A DNA stretch of 64,000 bases from Bradyrhizobium sp. CSA207 (GCF_029051685.1 NZ_JAACFT010000030.1:43607-107606); one strand, 5' to 3'. Positions 17,365-27,741 are shown, counted from the stretch's first letter. Program-made: numbers and translations. The notes: generated by a model from the sequence alone, not told the origin.

Positions 17365-18654
17365 ATGGCCGAGGAGCGGGGAGACTACCGGATTCTGCAT
17401 GAAGCGGCCTTGCGGGATTATCTCGCGGGCGTCCTGGGGCTGGCGGCAACGCTCGGCGGTGAGCCGCCGTCCTGGTCGATCACCGAGGTCGGCGACGGCA
17501 ATCTCAACCTCGTCTTCATCGTCAAGGGCGCAAGCGGCGGCGTCGCCGTGAAGCAGGCGCTGCCCTATGTCCGTCTGGTCGGCGAGAGCTGGCCGCTGCC
17601 GCTGTCGCGCGCCCATTACGAATATCTGGCTCTGTCCAAGCAGGCCCAGCTCGCACCCGGCCTCGTGCCGGTCCTGCTGCATCACAACGAGGCGCTGGCA
17701 CTGACGGTGATGGAGCTGCTCGAGCCCCACATCATCATGCGCAAGGGGCTGGTCGCGGGCACGCAATATCCGCGCTTCGCCAGTGACATCACCACCTTCA
17801 TGGCGCGGACGCTATTCTTCACCTCCGATCACGCGCTCGCTGCTGCCGAGAAGAAGGACGCCATAGCCGCCTTCGCAGGCAACCATGCGCTGTGCAAGAT
17901 CACCGAGGATTTGATCTTCACCGATCCCTATCGCATCGCCGAGCAGAACCGCTGGACCGCGCCGTACCTCGACGCGCTCGCCGCAAGCCTGCGCGAGGAC
18001 ATGGAGCTGCACGTCGCGGTCTCCCGGCTGAAGCTGAAATTCATGGCGAGTCCCGAGGCGCTGATCCATGGCGATCTCCACACCGGCTCGGTCATGGTGA
18101 CGGAAAACCAGACGCGGGTGATCGATCCCGAATTCGCATTCTACGGCCCGATGGGATTCGACGTCGGCGCAGTGCTGGCCAATCTGCTGATGGCCTATTT
18201 TGCCTCCTCCGGCCACGAGCGCTCGCTGGGCGAGCGCCGCGCGTTCGAGGGCTGGGTGCTGGAGATCGTGGAAACGGTATGGAACGAGTTCGCGCGCAAG
18301 TTCCTCGATCTGTGGCGTGCTGGAGCCGCCGGTGACGCCTATCCTGCCGCGCTCTTCGCCGCCGAGAAGGGCGCCGCGCGGCTGGAGGCCGAACGCCACG
18401 CCTACATGCAGCGCCTGTTCGCCGACACCGTCGGCTTCGCCGCCGCCAAGACCATCCGCCGCATCTTCGGCCTCGCCCACAACATCGATTTCGAGCTGAT
18501 CGAGGACCCGCGGAGGCGGGCGGCCTGCGAGACGCGGGCCCTGCGGCTGGCAAGGGCGATGATGGTGGAGACGGGATCGTTCCCGAATATCGCGGATGTC
18601 ACCGCGGCGGCGCGAAAACTGCGCGACTGGCAGCCGGAGTTCGCGACTGGCTAG
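17365..18654 (+). CDS. mtnK: S-methyl-5-thioribose kinase
   Basis: 429-residue kinase of the aminoglycoside-phosphotransferase/protein-kinase fold. It phosphorylates methylthioribose in methionine salvage. The N-terminal ATP loop is EVGDGNLNLVFIV. The catalytic loop is IHGDLHTGSVMV near residue 233, and the metal-binding motif is VIDPEFAFYGPMGFDVG near residue 253. The usual partner mtnA is not adjacent in this window. The next gene starts 132 bases downstream. Confidence 0.93.
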   Translation: MAEERGDYRILHEAALRDYLAGVLGLAATLGGEPPSWSITEVGDGNLNLVFIVKGASGGVAVKQALPYVRLVGESWPLPLSRAHYEYLALSKQAQLAPGLVPVLLHHNEALALTVMELLEPHIIMRKGLVAGTQYPRFASDITTFMARTLFFTSDHALAAAEKKDAIAAFAGNHALCKITEDLIFTDPYRIAEQNRWTAPYLDALAASLREDMELHVAVSRLKLKFMASPEALIHGDLHTGSVMVTENQTRVIDPEFAFYGPMGFDVGAVLANLLMAYFASSGHERSLGERRAFEGWVLEIVETVWNEFARKFLDLWRAGAAGDAYPAALFAAEKGAARLEAERHAYMQRLFADTVGFAAAKTIRRIFGLAHNIDFELIEDPRRRAACETRALRLARAMMVETGSFPNIADVTAAARKLRDWQPEFATG

Positions 18655-18786
18655 GGGGCATACGCACAATGCGCGAGCTCGCGAGCGCTACGCTCGCATA
18701 CGTCACCCCATTCAAGGTGCTTGCATTCGACACACTACGAATGTTCAACTCGCTGATCGGAGCACGTCTGTATGGTCGGAGGGAAC

Positions 18787-20376
18787 ATGACGTTCAGGAT
18801 GATGGCGATCGTCGCTGGTCTGGGGCTGGCACTTGCCGCCACGGCGGAGGCCCAGACGCCGCGCAAGGGCGGAACCATCCGCATGACGGCGCCTTATGGC
18901 TCGAGTTTCACCAGCCTGGACATTCATACGACCCAGCGCGCCCAGGACGAGATCTACGCCAAGGGTCTGCATCGGTCGCTCTACATTTGGGACTCCGCTG
19001 CGGGCAAGCCGGTCCTGGAGCTGGCCAAGGAGGACGCGGTTTCGGGCGGAGGTCTCGTTCACACCTTCAAGCTGCGCGACGACGCTTATTTCCACCATGG
19101 CCGCCAGATGACGGCCGACGACGTCATCTGGTCCTACAACCGCATCATGGACGGCACCAAGGCCTATCCCGGCGCGCGCTTTGTCCGCGTGATCGAGGGG
19201 GCGGCCGCGGTCGAAAAGGGCCAGGCCAAGGAAATCTCCGGCCTGAAGAAGATCGACGACTTCACGCTCGAGATGAAGCTGACCGAGAAGGTCGATCCGG
19301 GCTTCTACTTCTTCAACGCGCTGACGTCGATCTATCCCGCCGACGAGGCCGCAAAAGAGAGCTTCATCCAGAAGCCGATTGGCCTCGGACCCTTCAAATT
19401 CGTCGAGCACGTGCCGGGATCGCGCATTGTTCTGGAGCGCTGGGACCGGTTCTACAAGCCCGGCAAGCCTTACGCCGACAAGCTCATCGTGTCGGTCATG
19501 GGCGAGGCCGCGGCGCGCGATGTCGCCTTCCGCAACAAGGAAATCGACACCTCGGTGCTGGGACCGGCACAGTATGTCGCCTATCAGGCCGACGCCGACC
19601 TCAAGGGCACCATTGTCGAAGTCGCCGAGGTCTTCACGCGTTACATGGGAATGAATCCCGCCTTCAAGCCGTTCGCCGACAAGCGCGTCCGGCAGGCGAT
19701 CAACTATGCCATCGATACCGACCTGATCATCAACAAATTGGTCAAGGGCAAGGCCTATCGGGCCACCAGCTGGCTGCCGCTGACCTCTCCGCTCTACGAC
19801 AAGACCATGAAGCCCTATGCCTTCGATCCCGCCAAGGCCAAGCAGTTGCTCGCTGACGCCGGATATCCCACCGGCTTCGAGTTCGAATGGACCACAAGTC
19901 AGAATGAAAGCTGGGGCCTGCCGATCGTCACCGCCGTGATCCCGATGCTGGACAGGGTGGGCATCAAGGCGAAGGTCAAGCAGGTCGAGACCGCGGTGCT
20001 GGCGGAGGTGGTTCGCAGCGGCGACTACCAGGCCTTCGTCTATTCCCAGGCGACCGGCCCGGATCCCCAGGCGGCGCTGAAATGCTTCCACTCGTCGACG
20101 CCGCAATCGGCCTGCAACTACATGAACTTCAAAAATGCCGAGTTCGACAAGCTGCTCGATGAGGCCGGGCAGGCCGACGACGTCGCCAAGCGCGGCCAGC
20201 TGCTGCAAAAGGCCAATGCGCTGCTTTACGAAGAGGCGCCGGTCTGGTTCTTCAACTACAACAAGGCGGTCATGGCGGTGCAGCCGTGGCTCAAGGGGAT
20301 TCAGTTGAACGCGACGGAACTGACCCACCAGAACGTCGAAAACCTCTGGGTCGACGAGACCTCGCCCGCGAAGTGA
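18787..20376 (+). CDS. peptide-type ABC transporter substrate-binding protein (family 5)
   Basis: 529-residue periplasmic solute-binding protein of the DppA/OppA family. It has a signal peptide (about residues 1-22, ending LAATAEAQ), then GGTIRMTAPYGSSFTSLDIH and the family 5 central stretch GLGPFKFVEHVPGSRIVLER. I chose ATG 18787, which directly follows GGAGGGAAC; an ATG at 18772 lacks such a site. It is the first gene of a five-gene importer operon. The ligand (peptide, opine, nickel chelate or glycoside) cannot be read from sequence. Confidence 0.92.
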   Translation: MTFRMMAIVAGLGLALAATAEAQTPRKGGTIRMTAPYGSSFTSLDIHTTQRAQDEIYAKGLHRSLYIWDSAAGKPVLELAKEDAVSGGGLVHTFKLRDDAYFHHGRQMTADDVIWSYNRIMDGTKAYPGARFVRVIEGAAAVEKGQAKEISGLKKIDDFTLEMKLTEKVDPGFYFFNALTSIYPADEAAKESFIQKPIGLGPFKFVEHVPGSRIVLERWDRFYKPGKPYADKLIVSVMGEAAARDVAFRNKEIDTSVLGPAQYVAYQADADLKGTIVEVAEVFTRYMGMNPAFKPFADKRVRQAINYAIDTDLIINKLVKGKAYRATSWLPLTSPLYDKTMKPYAFDPAKAKQLLADAGYPTGFEFEWTTSQNESWGLPIVTAVIPMLDRVGIKAKVKQVETAVLAEVVRSGDYQAFVYSQATGPDPQAALKCFHSSTPQSACNYMNFKNAEFDKLLDEAGQADDVAKRGQLLQKANALLYEEAPVWFFNYNKAVMAVQPWLKGIQLNATELTHQNVENLWVDETSPAK

Positions 20377-20390
20377 CACGCGCTCTCGCG

Positions 20391-20421
20391 CTCCCTCCAT
20401 CGCGGCAAACGATGGAGGGAG
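20391..20421 (+). promoter_or_regulatory. perfect 12-bp hairpin between binding-protein and permease genes
   Basis: CTCCCTCCATCG (20391-20402) and CGATGGAGGGAG (20410-20421) form a perfect 12-bp stem with a 7-base loop. The right arm contains the GGAGGGAG that lies upstream of the permease ATG at 20431, so the stem may partly hide the ribosome-binding region. It may also protect the binding-protein mRNA 3' end. Either would give more binding protein than permease. No T-run follows, so it is not a strong terminator. Confidence 0.55.
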
Positions 20422-20430
20422 AGAGGAACG

Positions 20431-21360
20431 ATGCCGATGCTCTCCTTCCTGATCCGTCGAATCCTGCAAACCATTCCGACCGTGCTCGCTGTCGTGCTGC
20501 TGGTGTTCGTGCTGTTCAGCATCGTTCCCGGCAGCATCGCCTCGACCATGAGCGACGACGTCGATCCGCAGGTCGAGGCGCGCATGAAGAAGCAGCTCGG
20601 CCTCGACGAACCCGTCTACGTCCGCTTCGGCGCCTACATCGCCAAGCTCGCGACCGGTGATTTCGGAACGTCATTCCGGACGCGCGAGCCGGTCACGGCG
20701 ATGATCGCCAAGCGGACCTGGCCGACGCTGCAACTGATATTCGCAGCCATGGCGTTTGCGGTTGTCGTCGGCGTGCCGCTCGGCTTCATCGCTGCATTGC
20801 GGCCGGGCAGCATCGTCGATACGGCCACGATGGTCGTTGCGGTCTCGGGCCTTTCAATGGCCAAATTCTGGCTTGGACTGCTGCTGATGTACCTGTTCGC
20901 GTTGAAGCTCGGCTGGCTGCCGAGTTTTGGCTATGGGGATGGCGGAGGCAAATATCTGATCCTGCCGGCCGTGACCCTCGGCGTCTCGCCGATGGCGCTG
21001 CTGGCCCGAACGACGCGCGCCGCGGTCCTCGAGATCATGACCGCCGATTTTGTCCGCACTGCACGCTCGAAGGGCATGAGCGAGACCCGGGTCGTGCAGT
21101 GGCACGTGATGCGCAACGCGGCTGTGCTGATTCTCACGACAATCGGCCTGCAATTCGGCGCGTTGATGGGACAGGCGGTCGTCGTCGAGAAATTGTTCTC
21201 GTGGCCGGGCATCGGCTCGCTGCTCGTCGACAGTGTCCTGCAGCGCGACATTCCGGCCGTCCAGGGCTCCATTCTCGTGGTGGTGATGTTCTTTCTCGCG
21301 ATCAACCTGCTGATTGACCTGCTCTACGGCGTGATCGATCCCAGGATCAGATACGCATGA
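20431..21360 (+). CDS. ABC transporter permease, DppB type
   Basis: 309-residue inner-membrane permease with six transmembrane helices and the binding-protein-dependent permease signature near residue 200 (ARTTRAAVLEIMTADFVRTARSKGMSE). The N-terminus MLSFLIRRILQTIPTVLAVV and the GLDEPVYVRFGAYI stretch are typical of DppB/OppB. The stop overlaps the start of the second permease (ATGA), so the two subunits are translationally coupled. Confidence 0.94.
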   Translation: MPMLSFLIRRILQTIPTVLAVVLLVFVLFSIVPGSIASTMSDDVDPQVEARMKKQLGLDEPVYVRFGAYIAKLATGDFGTSFRTREPVTAMIAKRTWPTLQLIFAAMAFAVVVGVPLGFIAALRPGSIVDTATMVVAVSGLSMAKFWLGLLLMYLFALKLGWLPSFGYGDGGGKYLILPAVTLGVSPMALLARTTRAAVLEIMTADFVRTARSKGMSETRVVQWHVMRNAAVLILTTIGLQFGALMGQAVVVEKLFSWPGIGSLLVDSVLQRDIPAVQGSILVVVMFFLAINLLIDLLYGVIDPRIRYA

Positions 21361-22178
21361 AGCTGAGAGCCAATCTCATCATCGGCGGGGCCTTGTTCGC
21401 GCTTGCGATTGTCGTCGGGCTGCTCGCGCCCTGGCTGGCGCACACCGATCCCGTCCTGGACGCCAACCTGATGAATGCAGAGGAGGCCCCGAGCTGGACC
21501 TGGTGGTTCGGCACCGACGCGCAGGGCCGTGACATCTATTCCCGCGTCGTCTACGGCGCGCGCATCTCGCTGACGGTCGGCATCGTCTCGCAGCTCATCA
21601 ACAGCGTCATCGGCGTAGGGTTGGGCCTGAGCGCCGGCTATTGGGGCGGCTGGTGGGACGATTTCGTGAACGGGCTGACCAATCTCATGCTCGCGATCCC
21701 CTCACTGATCTTCGCGCTCGCAATTATGGCGGTGCTTGGACCGGGCCTGACCAGCCTTCTGATCGCGCTCGGATTGACCAACTGGTCCTTCACCTGCCGG
21801 CTCGCGCGGGCATCGGCGCTGTCGCTTAGGAGCCAAGGCTATGTGCAGGCTGCAAGAGTGCTTGGCTACGGTGATTTGCGCATCATGATCACGCAGCTGC
21901 TGCCGAACATGCTCGGCCCCATTATCGTCATCGGCACGCTCGGCATGGGCAGCGCGGTCTTGTCCGAAGCGGCGCTTTCGTTCCTCGGCCTCGGCGTTCG
22001 CCCGCCTTTTCCAAGCTGGGGCAGCATGCTGTCGGAGGCGCGCGAGCAGATCACGACGGCGCCGTGGCTCTCGGTTTTTCCCGGCCTCGCCATCTTCCTG
22101 ACGGTGCTCGGTCTCAATTTGCTCGGCGATGGCCTGCGCGACATTCTCGATCCACAATCGCGGAGCCGGCGTATATGA
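21357..22178 (+). CDS. ABC transporter permease, DppC type
   Basis: 273-residue permease with about six helices. The segment WWFGTDAQGRDIYSRVVYGARISL near residue 48 is diagnostic of DppC/OppC, and the EAA loop (LRSQGYVQAARVLGYGD) lies near residue 160. The stop overlaps the ATG of the ATPase gene at 22175. It pairs with the upstream permease. Confidence 0.94.
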   Translation: MKLRANLIIGGALFALAIVVGLLAPWLAHTDPVLDANLMNAEEAPSWTWWFGTDAQGRDIYSRVVYGARISLTVGIVSQLINSVIGVGLGLSAGYWGGWWDDFVNGLTNLMLAIPSLIFALAIMAVLGPGLTSLLIALGLTNWSFTCRLARASALSLRSQGYVQAARVLGYGDLRIMITQLLPNMLGPIIVIGTLGMGSAVLSEAALSFLGLGVRPPFPSWGSMLSEAREQITTAPWLSVFPGLAIFLTVLGLNLLGDGLRDILDPQSRSRRI

Positions 22179-23147
22179 CGGGCTCGCCGCTGATCGAAGT
22201 CGAGGACCTGCGCATCGACCTCAACCACGGTTCCAGCCGGGTTGCCGCCGTCGAGGGTGTTTCGTTCCGCATCGATCGCGGCGAGACATTCGGCCTGGTC
22301 GGCGAATCCGGCTGCGGCAAGAGCATTACGGCGCTCGCTTTGATAGGCCTGTTGCGGCCGCCGTTGTCGATCAGTGGCGGCACCATCCGATTTGACGGGC
22401 GGGAGATCCAGAGTCTTTCAGCCGCCAGGCAGCGGGCGCTGCGCGGCAATCGCATCGCCATGATCTTCCAGGAGCCGATGACGGCGCTGAACCCGGTTTC
22501 ACCCGTGGGCCGGCAGATCGCCGAGATGTTCGTGCTGCACAAGGGAAAAAGCTGGCGGGAAGCCGACCAGCTGGCGGTCGAGGCGCTGGCGAGCGTCCGC
22601 GTCCCCGCACCGGAGCGGCGCGTCAAGGATTACCCGCATCAGCTGTCGGGCGGCATGCGTCAACGCGTGATGATTGCGATTGCACTGGCATGCGGTCCGG
22701 ATCTTCTGATCGCTGACGAGCCGACGACGGCGCTCGATGTGACCGTGCAGGCCGAAATCATCGAACTGATGCGGAATTTATGCGCCGAGCGAGGAACAGC
22801 TGTTCTGATGATCAGCCACGATCTCGGCCTGGTCGCCAACGTCTGCCGCCGCGTTGCCGTGATGTATGCTGGCCGCATTGTCGAGGAGCGCGGCTCGGCC
22901 GATATCTTCCGGGCGCCCTCGCACCCCTATACGCAAGGCCTCGTCAATTCGCTGCCGCGGCTGGGGAGCAGGGCGGCACTTGGACGGACCCGGCTCACGG
23001 AGATCGCGGGCGTGGTGCCGGCGATCACGGATTTCCCGGCCGGTTGCCGGTTCAATCCGCGTTGCGCGCATGCGACCGAGATTTGCCGGACCGCCGCGCC
23101 GGAGACGACATGGCTGGGAGCCGGCGGTCTGGTCAGGTGTCATCACC

Positions 23148-23155
<8 letters not shown>
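22175..23155 (+). CDS. ABC transporter ATP-binding protein, DppD type
   Basis: 326-residue ATPase. Walker A is GESGCGKS near residue 47, the signature is LSGGMRQRVMIAIALA, and Walker B is LLIADEPTTALD. The C-terminal oligopeptide-transporter domain has cysteines in CRFNPRCAHATEICR, which is typical of this family. I chose ATG 22175, which overlaps the permease stop; the longer upstream frame only shadows the permease. It ends 8 bases inside the next ATPase gene. Confidence 0.94.
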
Positions 23156-24221
<1,066 letters not shown>

Positions 24222-24276
24222 GGACGAGAGCAGAGTAGTGCATATGGCCCTTTGAGCGGTTGAGCGCGCGCCTCGC

Positions 24277-24407
24277 CCTTCGAGACGACCGCTTCGCGGT
24301 CTCCTCAGGATGAGGCTAAGCACTATCGGCGCCCGTTGAAACTCCCGCCGCGCACTCCATCCTCGTCCTGAGGAGCCCGCCATAGCGGGCGTCTCGAAGG
24401 ATGGCCA
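24277..24407. repeat. palindromic intergenic repeat
   Basis: Left half (24277-24315): CCTTCGAGACG, a small ACCGC/GCGGT hairpin and CTCCTCAGGATGAGG. Right half (24359-24407): CCTCGTCCTGAGGAG, a CCCGC/GCGGG hairpin and CGTCTCGAAGGATGG. The halves are inverted relative to each other. This motif is common between Bradyrhizobium genes as I remember it. It occupies most of the 323-base gap between the importer operon and the convergent serine hydrolase gene. Confidence 0.7.
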
Positions 24408-24544
24408 CAGATACAGCCTGCATATGCGATAGTGCCGCCTCGTCCGGGGGGGCATGACCATCGTCAATCTCACCGCCGCAGCGGGGCCATCTTGGGCGTT
24501 CCAGCTTTGGGCCTGTCTCGGTGCCGCCGTCGAACCGGCAATGT

Positions 24545-25588
24545 TCAACGAGGGCCCTCTCTCATCAGCCGATCGACACAGGGCGACGGAGCGGGATGGT
24601 CGGTTAGAGCGGGCAGAAGGACTTCATTGACGAAGTGGACGCTTCCACCTGGAATGCTGGAGAGCGAGGTCACCGCGACGACAAGATCAAGCTTGGGTAA
24701 AACATAGATGATTTGGCTACCCTTGCCTGCGGCGAAAAAGGCATCCAACCCCGTACTGGTGTGCGTAACCCACCAAAGATAACCGTAGGCCGCGCCAACC
24801 GGCGCGCCGCCGTCATTGTGCCTTGACGTGGAGTCGGCCACGTATTCGCTCGACACGAGCTGATCATGTCCCCAGCGGCCATGCTGGAGATAGAGCAGAC
24901 CGAGTTTGGCCATGTCCCTGGCGCTGAGTGACAACGTAGATGCGCCAATCAGATGTCCTTCGGCATCGGCTTTCCAATCGAAATTCGCTATGTCGAGCGG
25001 GCCGAACAGATTTTGCTCCGCGAAGCTCTTGGAGTTCTGCCGGATCGCCCTTGCCAGAGCCACCGACAGCAGGTTGACGCTGTCATCGTCGTATTCGAAC
25101 CGGGTGCCGGGCTCGTGGCGGATTGGTCGACTGAGTGTCCACTGCCACATCTCGTTCGGTGGAATGACAGCATTGGCACCGAACGGCGCCGCCGAATCGA
25201 AGCCGGAGGTCATCGTCAGAAAATCGCGAACCGTGATGTCGCGGACGTGTGCATCGAAAGTCGGGTCCAACGCTTCAGGCAAGAGCTCAGAAAGCTTTTG
25301 ATCGACGCGCAGGTAGCCCTTGTCGAGTGCGATGCCGACCAGGATCGAAAGTACGCTCTTCGTGACCGAGTGCACGGGCAACAATGTCCGGGAATTCACG
25401 CCGGCCTTGTAGTACTCGAATTCCACGCAATCGCGCCGCGCGAGCACTACGCTTCGAACGGTGCGGTACTGGTCGGCGAGCAGGATCGGAAGTTTGGCCA
25501 ACGCACTTTGCGCTTGTGCGAGGTTGCCAGCAGCCGCGGCTGAGAACAACAGCATTGCAGCAAGGCCGGTGCACCACTTTCTCTGCAA
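24545..25588 (-). CDS. serine hydrolase of the beta-lactamase/penicillin-binding-protein fold
   Basis: 347-residue class C-like serine hydrolase. The SxxK motif is SVTK, the tyrosine region is FEYDDDSVNLLS, and the third motif is GKGSQ, where many relatives have HGG or KTG. A signal peptide (KWCTGLAAMLLFSAAAAGNLAQA) makes it periplasmic or secreted. I placed the start at TTG 25588, preceded by GAGGGCGAGG. The frame extends to an ATG at 25726, but those extra residues come from a repeated intergenic element. The substrate may be an ester, peptide or amide; this does not imply antibiotic resistance. The gene is bracketed by two copies of an ABC ATPase 3' end. Confidence 0.8.
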   Translation of the reverse strand: MQRKWCTGLAAMLLFSAAAAGNLAQAQSALAKLPILLADQYRTVRSVVLARRDCVEFEYYKAGVNSRTLLPVHSVTKSVLSILVGIALDKGYLRVDQKLSELLPEALDPTFDAHVRDITVRDFLTMTSGFDSAAPFGANAVIPPNEMWQWTLSRPIRHEPGTRFEYDDDSVNLLSVALARAIRQNSKSFAEQNLFGPLDIANFDWKADAEGHLIGASTLSLSARDMAKLGLLYLQHGRWGHDQLVSSEYVADSTSRHNDGGAPVGAAYGYLWWVTHTSTGLDAFFAAGKGSQIIYVLPKLDLVVAVTSLSSIPGGSVHFVNEVLLPALTDHPAPSPCVDRLMREGPR

Positions 25589-25645
25589 TTGCCTCGCCCT
25601 CAGCTTGAGCCTACCGCTGACCGGATGCGCTATCGGTGCCACCGT

Positions 25646-25766
25646 GAAATTCTGCCCCGGTTTTGTCCGACGAGTCAAACCTGGTCGTGGCGGAGGGCTC
25701 AAGTCACTCGGCGCCAAATTCCTCAATCATTTCTACTTTGCCTTGGGGGAGTTTTCGCGGTTTTTT
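25646..25766. repeat. degenerate copy of a Bradyrhizobium-type intergenic element
   Basis: Contains TTTTGTCCGACGAGTCAAA and, about 70 bases later, AAATTCCTCAA followed by GGGGGAGTTTTCGCGG. The better copy at 30205-30348 has TTTTGCCCGACGGGTCAAA, AAATTCCTCAACGATTCC and GGGGTTGTTTTCGCG in the same order. The element ends where the duplicated ABC ATPase fragment begins, so it marks that junction. Confidence 0.5.
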
Positions 25767-26219
25767 CTCGATGTCTCGATCCGCGCCCAGATCATCAATC
25801 TGCTGCTGGAATTGAAGGAAACCCTCGGCCTCTCCTACATCATGATCAGCCACGACCTCGGCGTCGTCGAACACATGAGCGACAGGGTGGCCGTCATGTA
25901 TCTCGGCCGCATCGTGGAGGCCGGCCACTGGCGCGAAATCTTCGAACGGCCGGCGCACCCGTACACCCAGACCCTGATCGCCGCCATCCCCGATCCGCTG
26001 CGCCGCGCACCGCTGGCTACGACCGGGGGCGACCTTCCCAACCCGCTCAACCCGCCGAGCGGATGCGCGTTCAGCCCACGATGTCGTTATGCCGAAGACA
26101 GGTGTCGTCGCGAGCCGGGGCCATCGCTGGAAACGCGTCCTGACGGACATGCGGTGAGGTGCTGGCGAAGTGAGAAGATTGCGGGGCAGGTGATCTTGGC
26201 CGCGACCGGGGGCGGATAG
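25767..26219 (+). pseudogene. duplicated C-terminal fragment of the DppF-type ATPase
   Basis: About 424 bases match 23757-24180, with few differences in the first 310 bases and more in the last 100. It encodes the ATPase from just after Walker B (DVSIRAQIINLLLELKE) to the C-terminus, but lacks Walker A, the signature and Walker B. It is therefore a remnant, although the frame is open. The final residues differ from the full gene. Together with the full gene it forms a direct repeat around the serine hydrolase locus. Confidence 0.85.
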
Positions 26220-26790
26220 CTACGCACCGTTTTTGGGACGTATGGTGCGATTGTCCAGCCCGCCTCTCCATCGTGTCATGATTTTTTCTTCGTAGCGCGA
26301 GCGATCAAATACGACGCGGTTGCTGTCCTCGATCCGGAAAATGTCGTCTTGGGCCGCGACAGAATCCACGAAGCGGGGCGATCGAATAGCCAGATCGACG
26401 AGGTCCCCGGCATATCTGAAAGGGTCGTGCAGATTCAAAGGAGAACATTGCCACGCAATAATTGTCAAAGGTCTCGAAATTTGAGAAGTCGGCTGCGCCG
26501 CATTCGGCCAAGGTCATGGCGGGGTAAAAGAAATCATTCCGTGGCCTCGATGTTGGCTGGGCCCATGGAGGTGGAGTTGGTTGTTGGAGAGCCCTCAGAA
26601 CGCCAACTTGTTTCAACGCCCCGCCGATCCACTCCCATTGCCCCAGGCAATCGTGGTAGAAGGCCTCGCGCTGCGCGCCATTTTCATCGGGTAGGGATTG
26701 GATAAACCCGGTCGTTCGATCGTGATCCATCTTCCGATAAACCTCGAAGAGGAATTCGTAAGTGAGCGCGCCGACTGTCGCGTTTCGCAT
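26220..26790 (-). pseudogene. hypothetical protein gene broken by a frameshift
   Basis: Two minus-strand frames overlap. The first starts at 26790 (MRNATVGALTYEFLFEVYRK) and turns into Arg/Pro/Gly-rich antiphase sequence after FDNYCVAMFSFE. The second, ending at 26220, carries a natural-looking continuation (LHDPFRYAGDLVDLAIRSPR and FRIEDSNRVVF). One extra base around 26420-26440 would explain it. The joined product would be about 189 residues. I do not recognise the family. A sequencing error is a live alternative to a true pseudogene. Confidence 0.55.
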
Positions 26791-26834
26791 TCATTGACCT
26801 CAATCGTACCGACCCCAGGCCTTTGGCTGTTCGG

Positions 26835-27165
26835 CTAGGCAATAATCGCAAGTTTCCTCTGCGCCTGAGCGCGACGGAAACCTATAAAATTTGCAACGAG
26901 CGCGGGCACAAAAAAGAACAGCCCCGTGAATATCAGCGCGAAGTCCTTGTTTGTGTTGACGTGGGGCAAAGAGGGAAATCTGGCGAGCCCGATCGCGATG
27001 CAGGCCACAAAGAGCTTCGTGAATGCAAGGCAGAAGAAGGATGCCGAAAAAGGTGTTGGGACTGGACTTGGCAATCCAATTCCCGAGCCACCGGCCTGGA
27101 ACCAGGACAAGGAACGTGACCACCCAGACGGCTGCAATCACACCCGAAAGCTCGAGTTCACTCAT
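26835..27165 (-). pseudogene. small membrane-protein gene with a +1 frameshift
   Basis: The start at 27165 (MSELELSGVIAAVWVVTFLV) overlaps the stop of the upstream gene. The frame is lost after NTFFGILL, near 27045, within CTTCTTCTGCC. The continuation CLAFTKLFVACIAIGLARFP to FRRAQAQRKLAIIA is in the next frame and ends at 26835. The repaired product would be about 109 residues with three hydrophobic segments. It lies right beside another apparently frameshifted gene. Confidence 0.5.
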
Positions 27166-27389
27166 GCACGCTCCCCGCCATGAGATAACATTTTCCCGAG
27201 GGTCAACGCTGTCGGCGCAAGCGGTCTGCGCGGCTCCTCTTGTCGGGTTGCTGCGACCGCAAACCAGAGTCCGATCATGATGATCAACGTGCGGACACCT
27301 GCGACCAGGTTCCTGTTGAGCTTGAAGAAGTGGCCGGCAGCCTCGATCATGGTAGCGCCCGCGAAGGCCAGCGCGAAGGCAGAGAGCAT
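27162..27389 (-). CDS. small membrane protein, hypothetical
   Basis: 75 residues, with hydrophobic stretches near residues 2-16 (LSAFALAFAGATMIE) and 33-47 (RTLIIMIGLWFAVAA). The stop overlaps the start of the downstream frameshifted gene (ATGA), which suggests the two were a translationally coupled pair. No family recognised. The surrounding 26.2-28.1 kb has many tiny membrane ORFs and lower GC than the flanking operons. Confidence 0.5.
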   Translation of the reverse strand: MLSAFALAFAGATMIEAAGHFFKLNRNLVAGVRTLIIMIGLWFAVAATRQEEPRRPLAPTALTLGKMLSHGGERA

Positions 27390-27537
27390 TGCGTCCCCCA
27401 GTTGTGCGCGGGATAATGCTTTGCATGTCCTAAAGGACGCTTAGCCGGATCGATAAAAGCCAAGCGCGGCCCCGCCCGAGGCCAATGGGAACGATGGCAG
27501 CAGTCGCTAATGGCCAGACGGGAGGTCAGCGAGCTAG

Positions 27538-27741
27538 TCACAATCCGCCGCCCAGGATTTGGAGAAATGCGAGAGGTGACGCGGCCAGCATCGCTCCTGC
27601 GCAAAATCCGACGGTCCCGAGTGCGATGGCACCCAACCACTCGTGGTGTGCCCAACCGTAGGCGCCGCCAATGGCCGTGAAGATGCCAACGATCGAAACC
27701 GCCCATACGATTTGCACAGCGATTTTAGCCATTCTGATCAT
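27538..27741 (-). CDS. small membrane protein, hypothetical
   Basis: 67 residues with two hydrophobic helices (KIAVQIVWAVSIVGIFTAIG and GAIALGTVGFCAGAMLAASP). The protein ends in ILGGGL. No recognised domain. It stands alone on the minus strand with about 150 bases to its neighbours. Confidence 0.5.
   Translation of the reverse strand: MIRMAKIAVQIVWAVSIVGIFTAIGGAYGWAHHEWLGAIALGTVGFCAGAMLAASPLAFLQILGGGL

Noticed and set aside
18745..20469. Minus-strand open frame (574 codons) opposite the binding-protein gene
   Set aside because: The plus-strand binding protein has a signal peptide, ribosome-binding site and family motifs; the antisense frame has none.
24545..25588. Calling the serine hydrolase an antibiotic-resistance beta-lactamase
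   Set aside because: The third motif is GKGS and the overall pattern fits the broad esterase/PBP-like serine hydrolase group. No evidence points to beta-lactam hydrolysis.
26220..26790. Programmed frameshift rather than a broken gene
   Set aside because: I could not find a recognised slippery heptamer with a downstream structure at the crossing, and the neighbouring gene shows a similar break, so decay or sequencing error is simpler.
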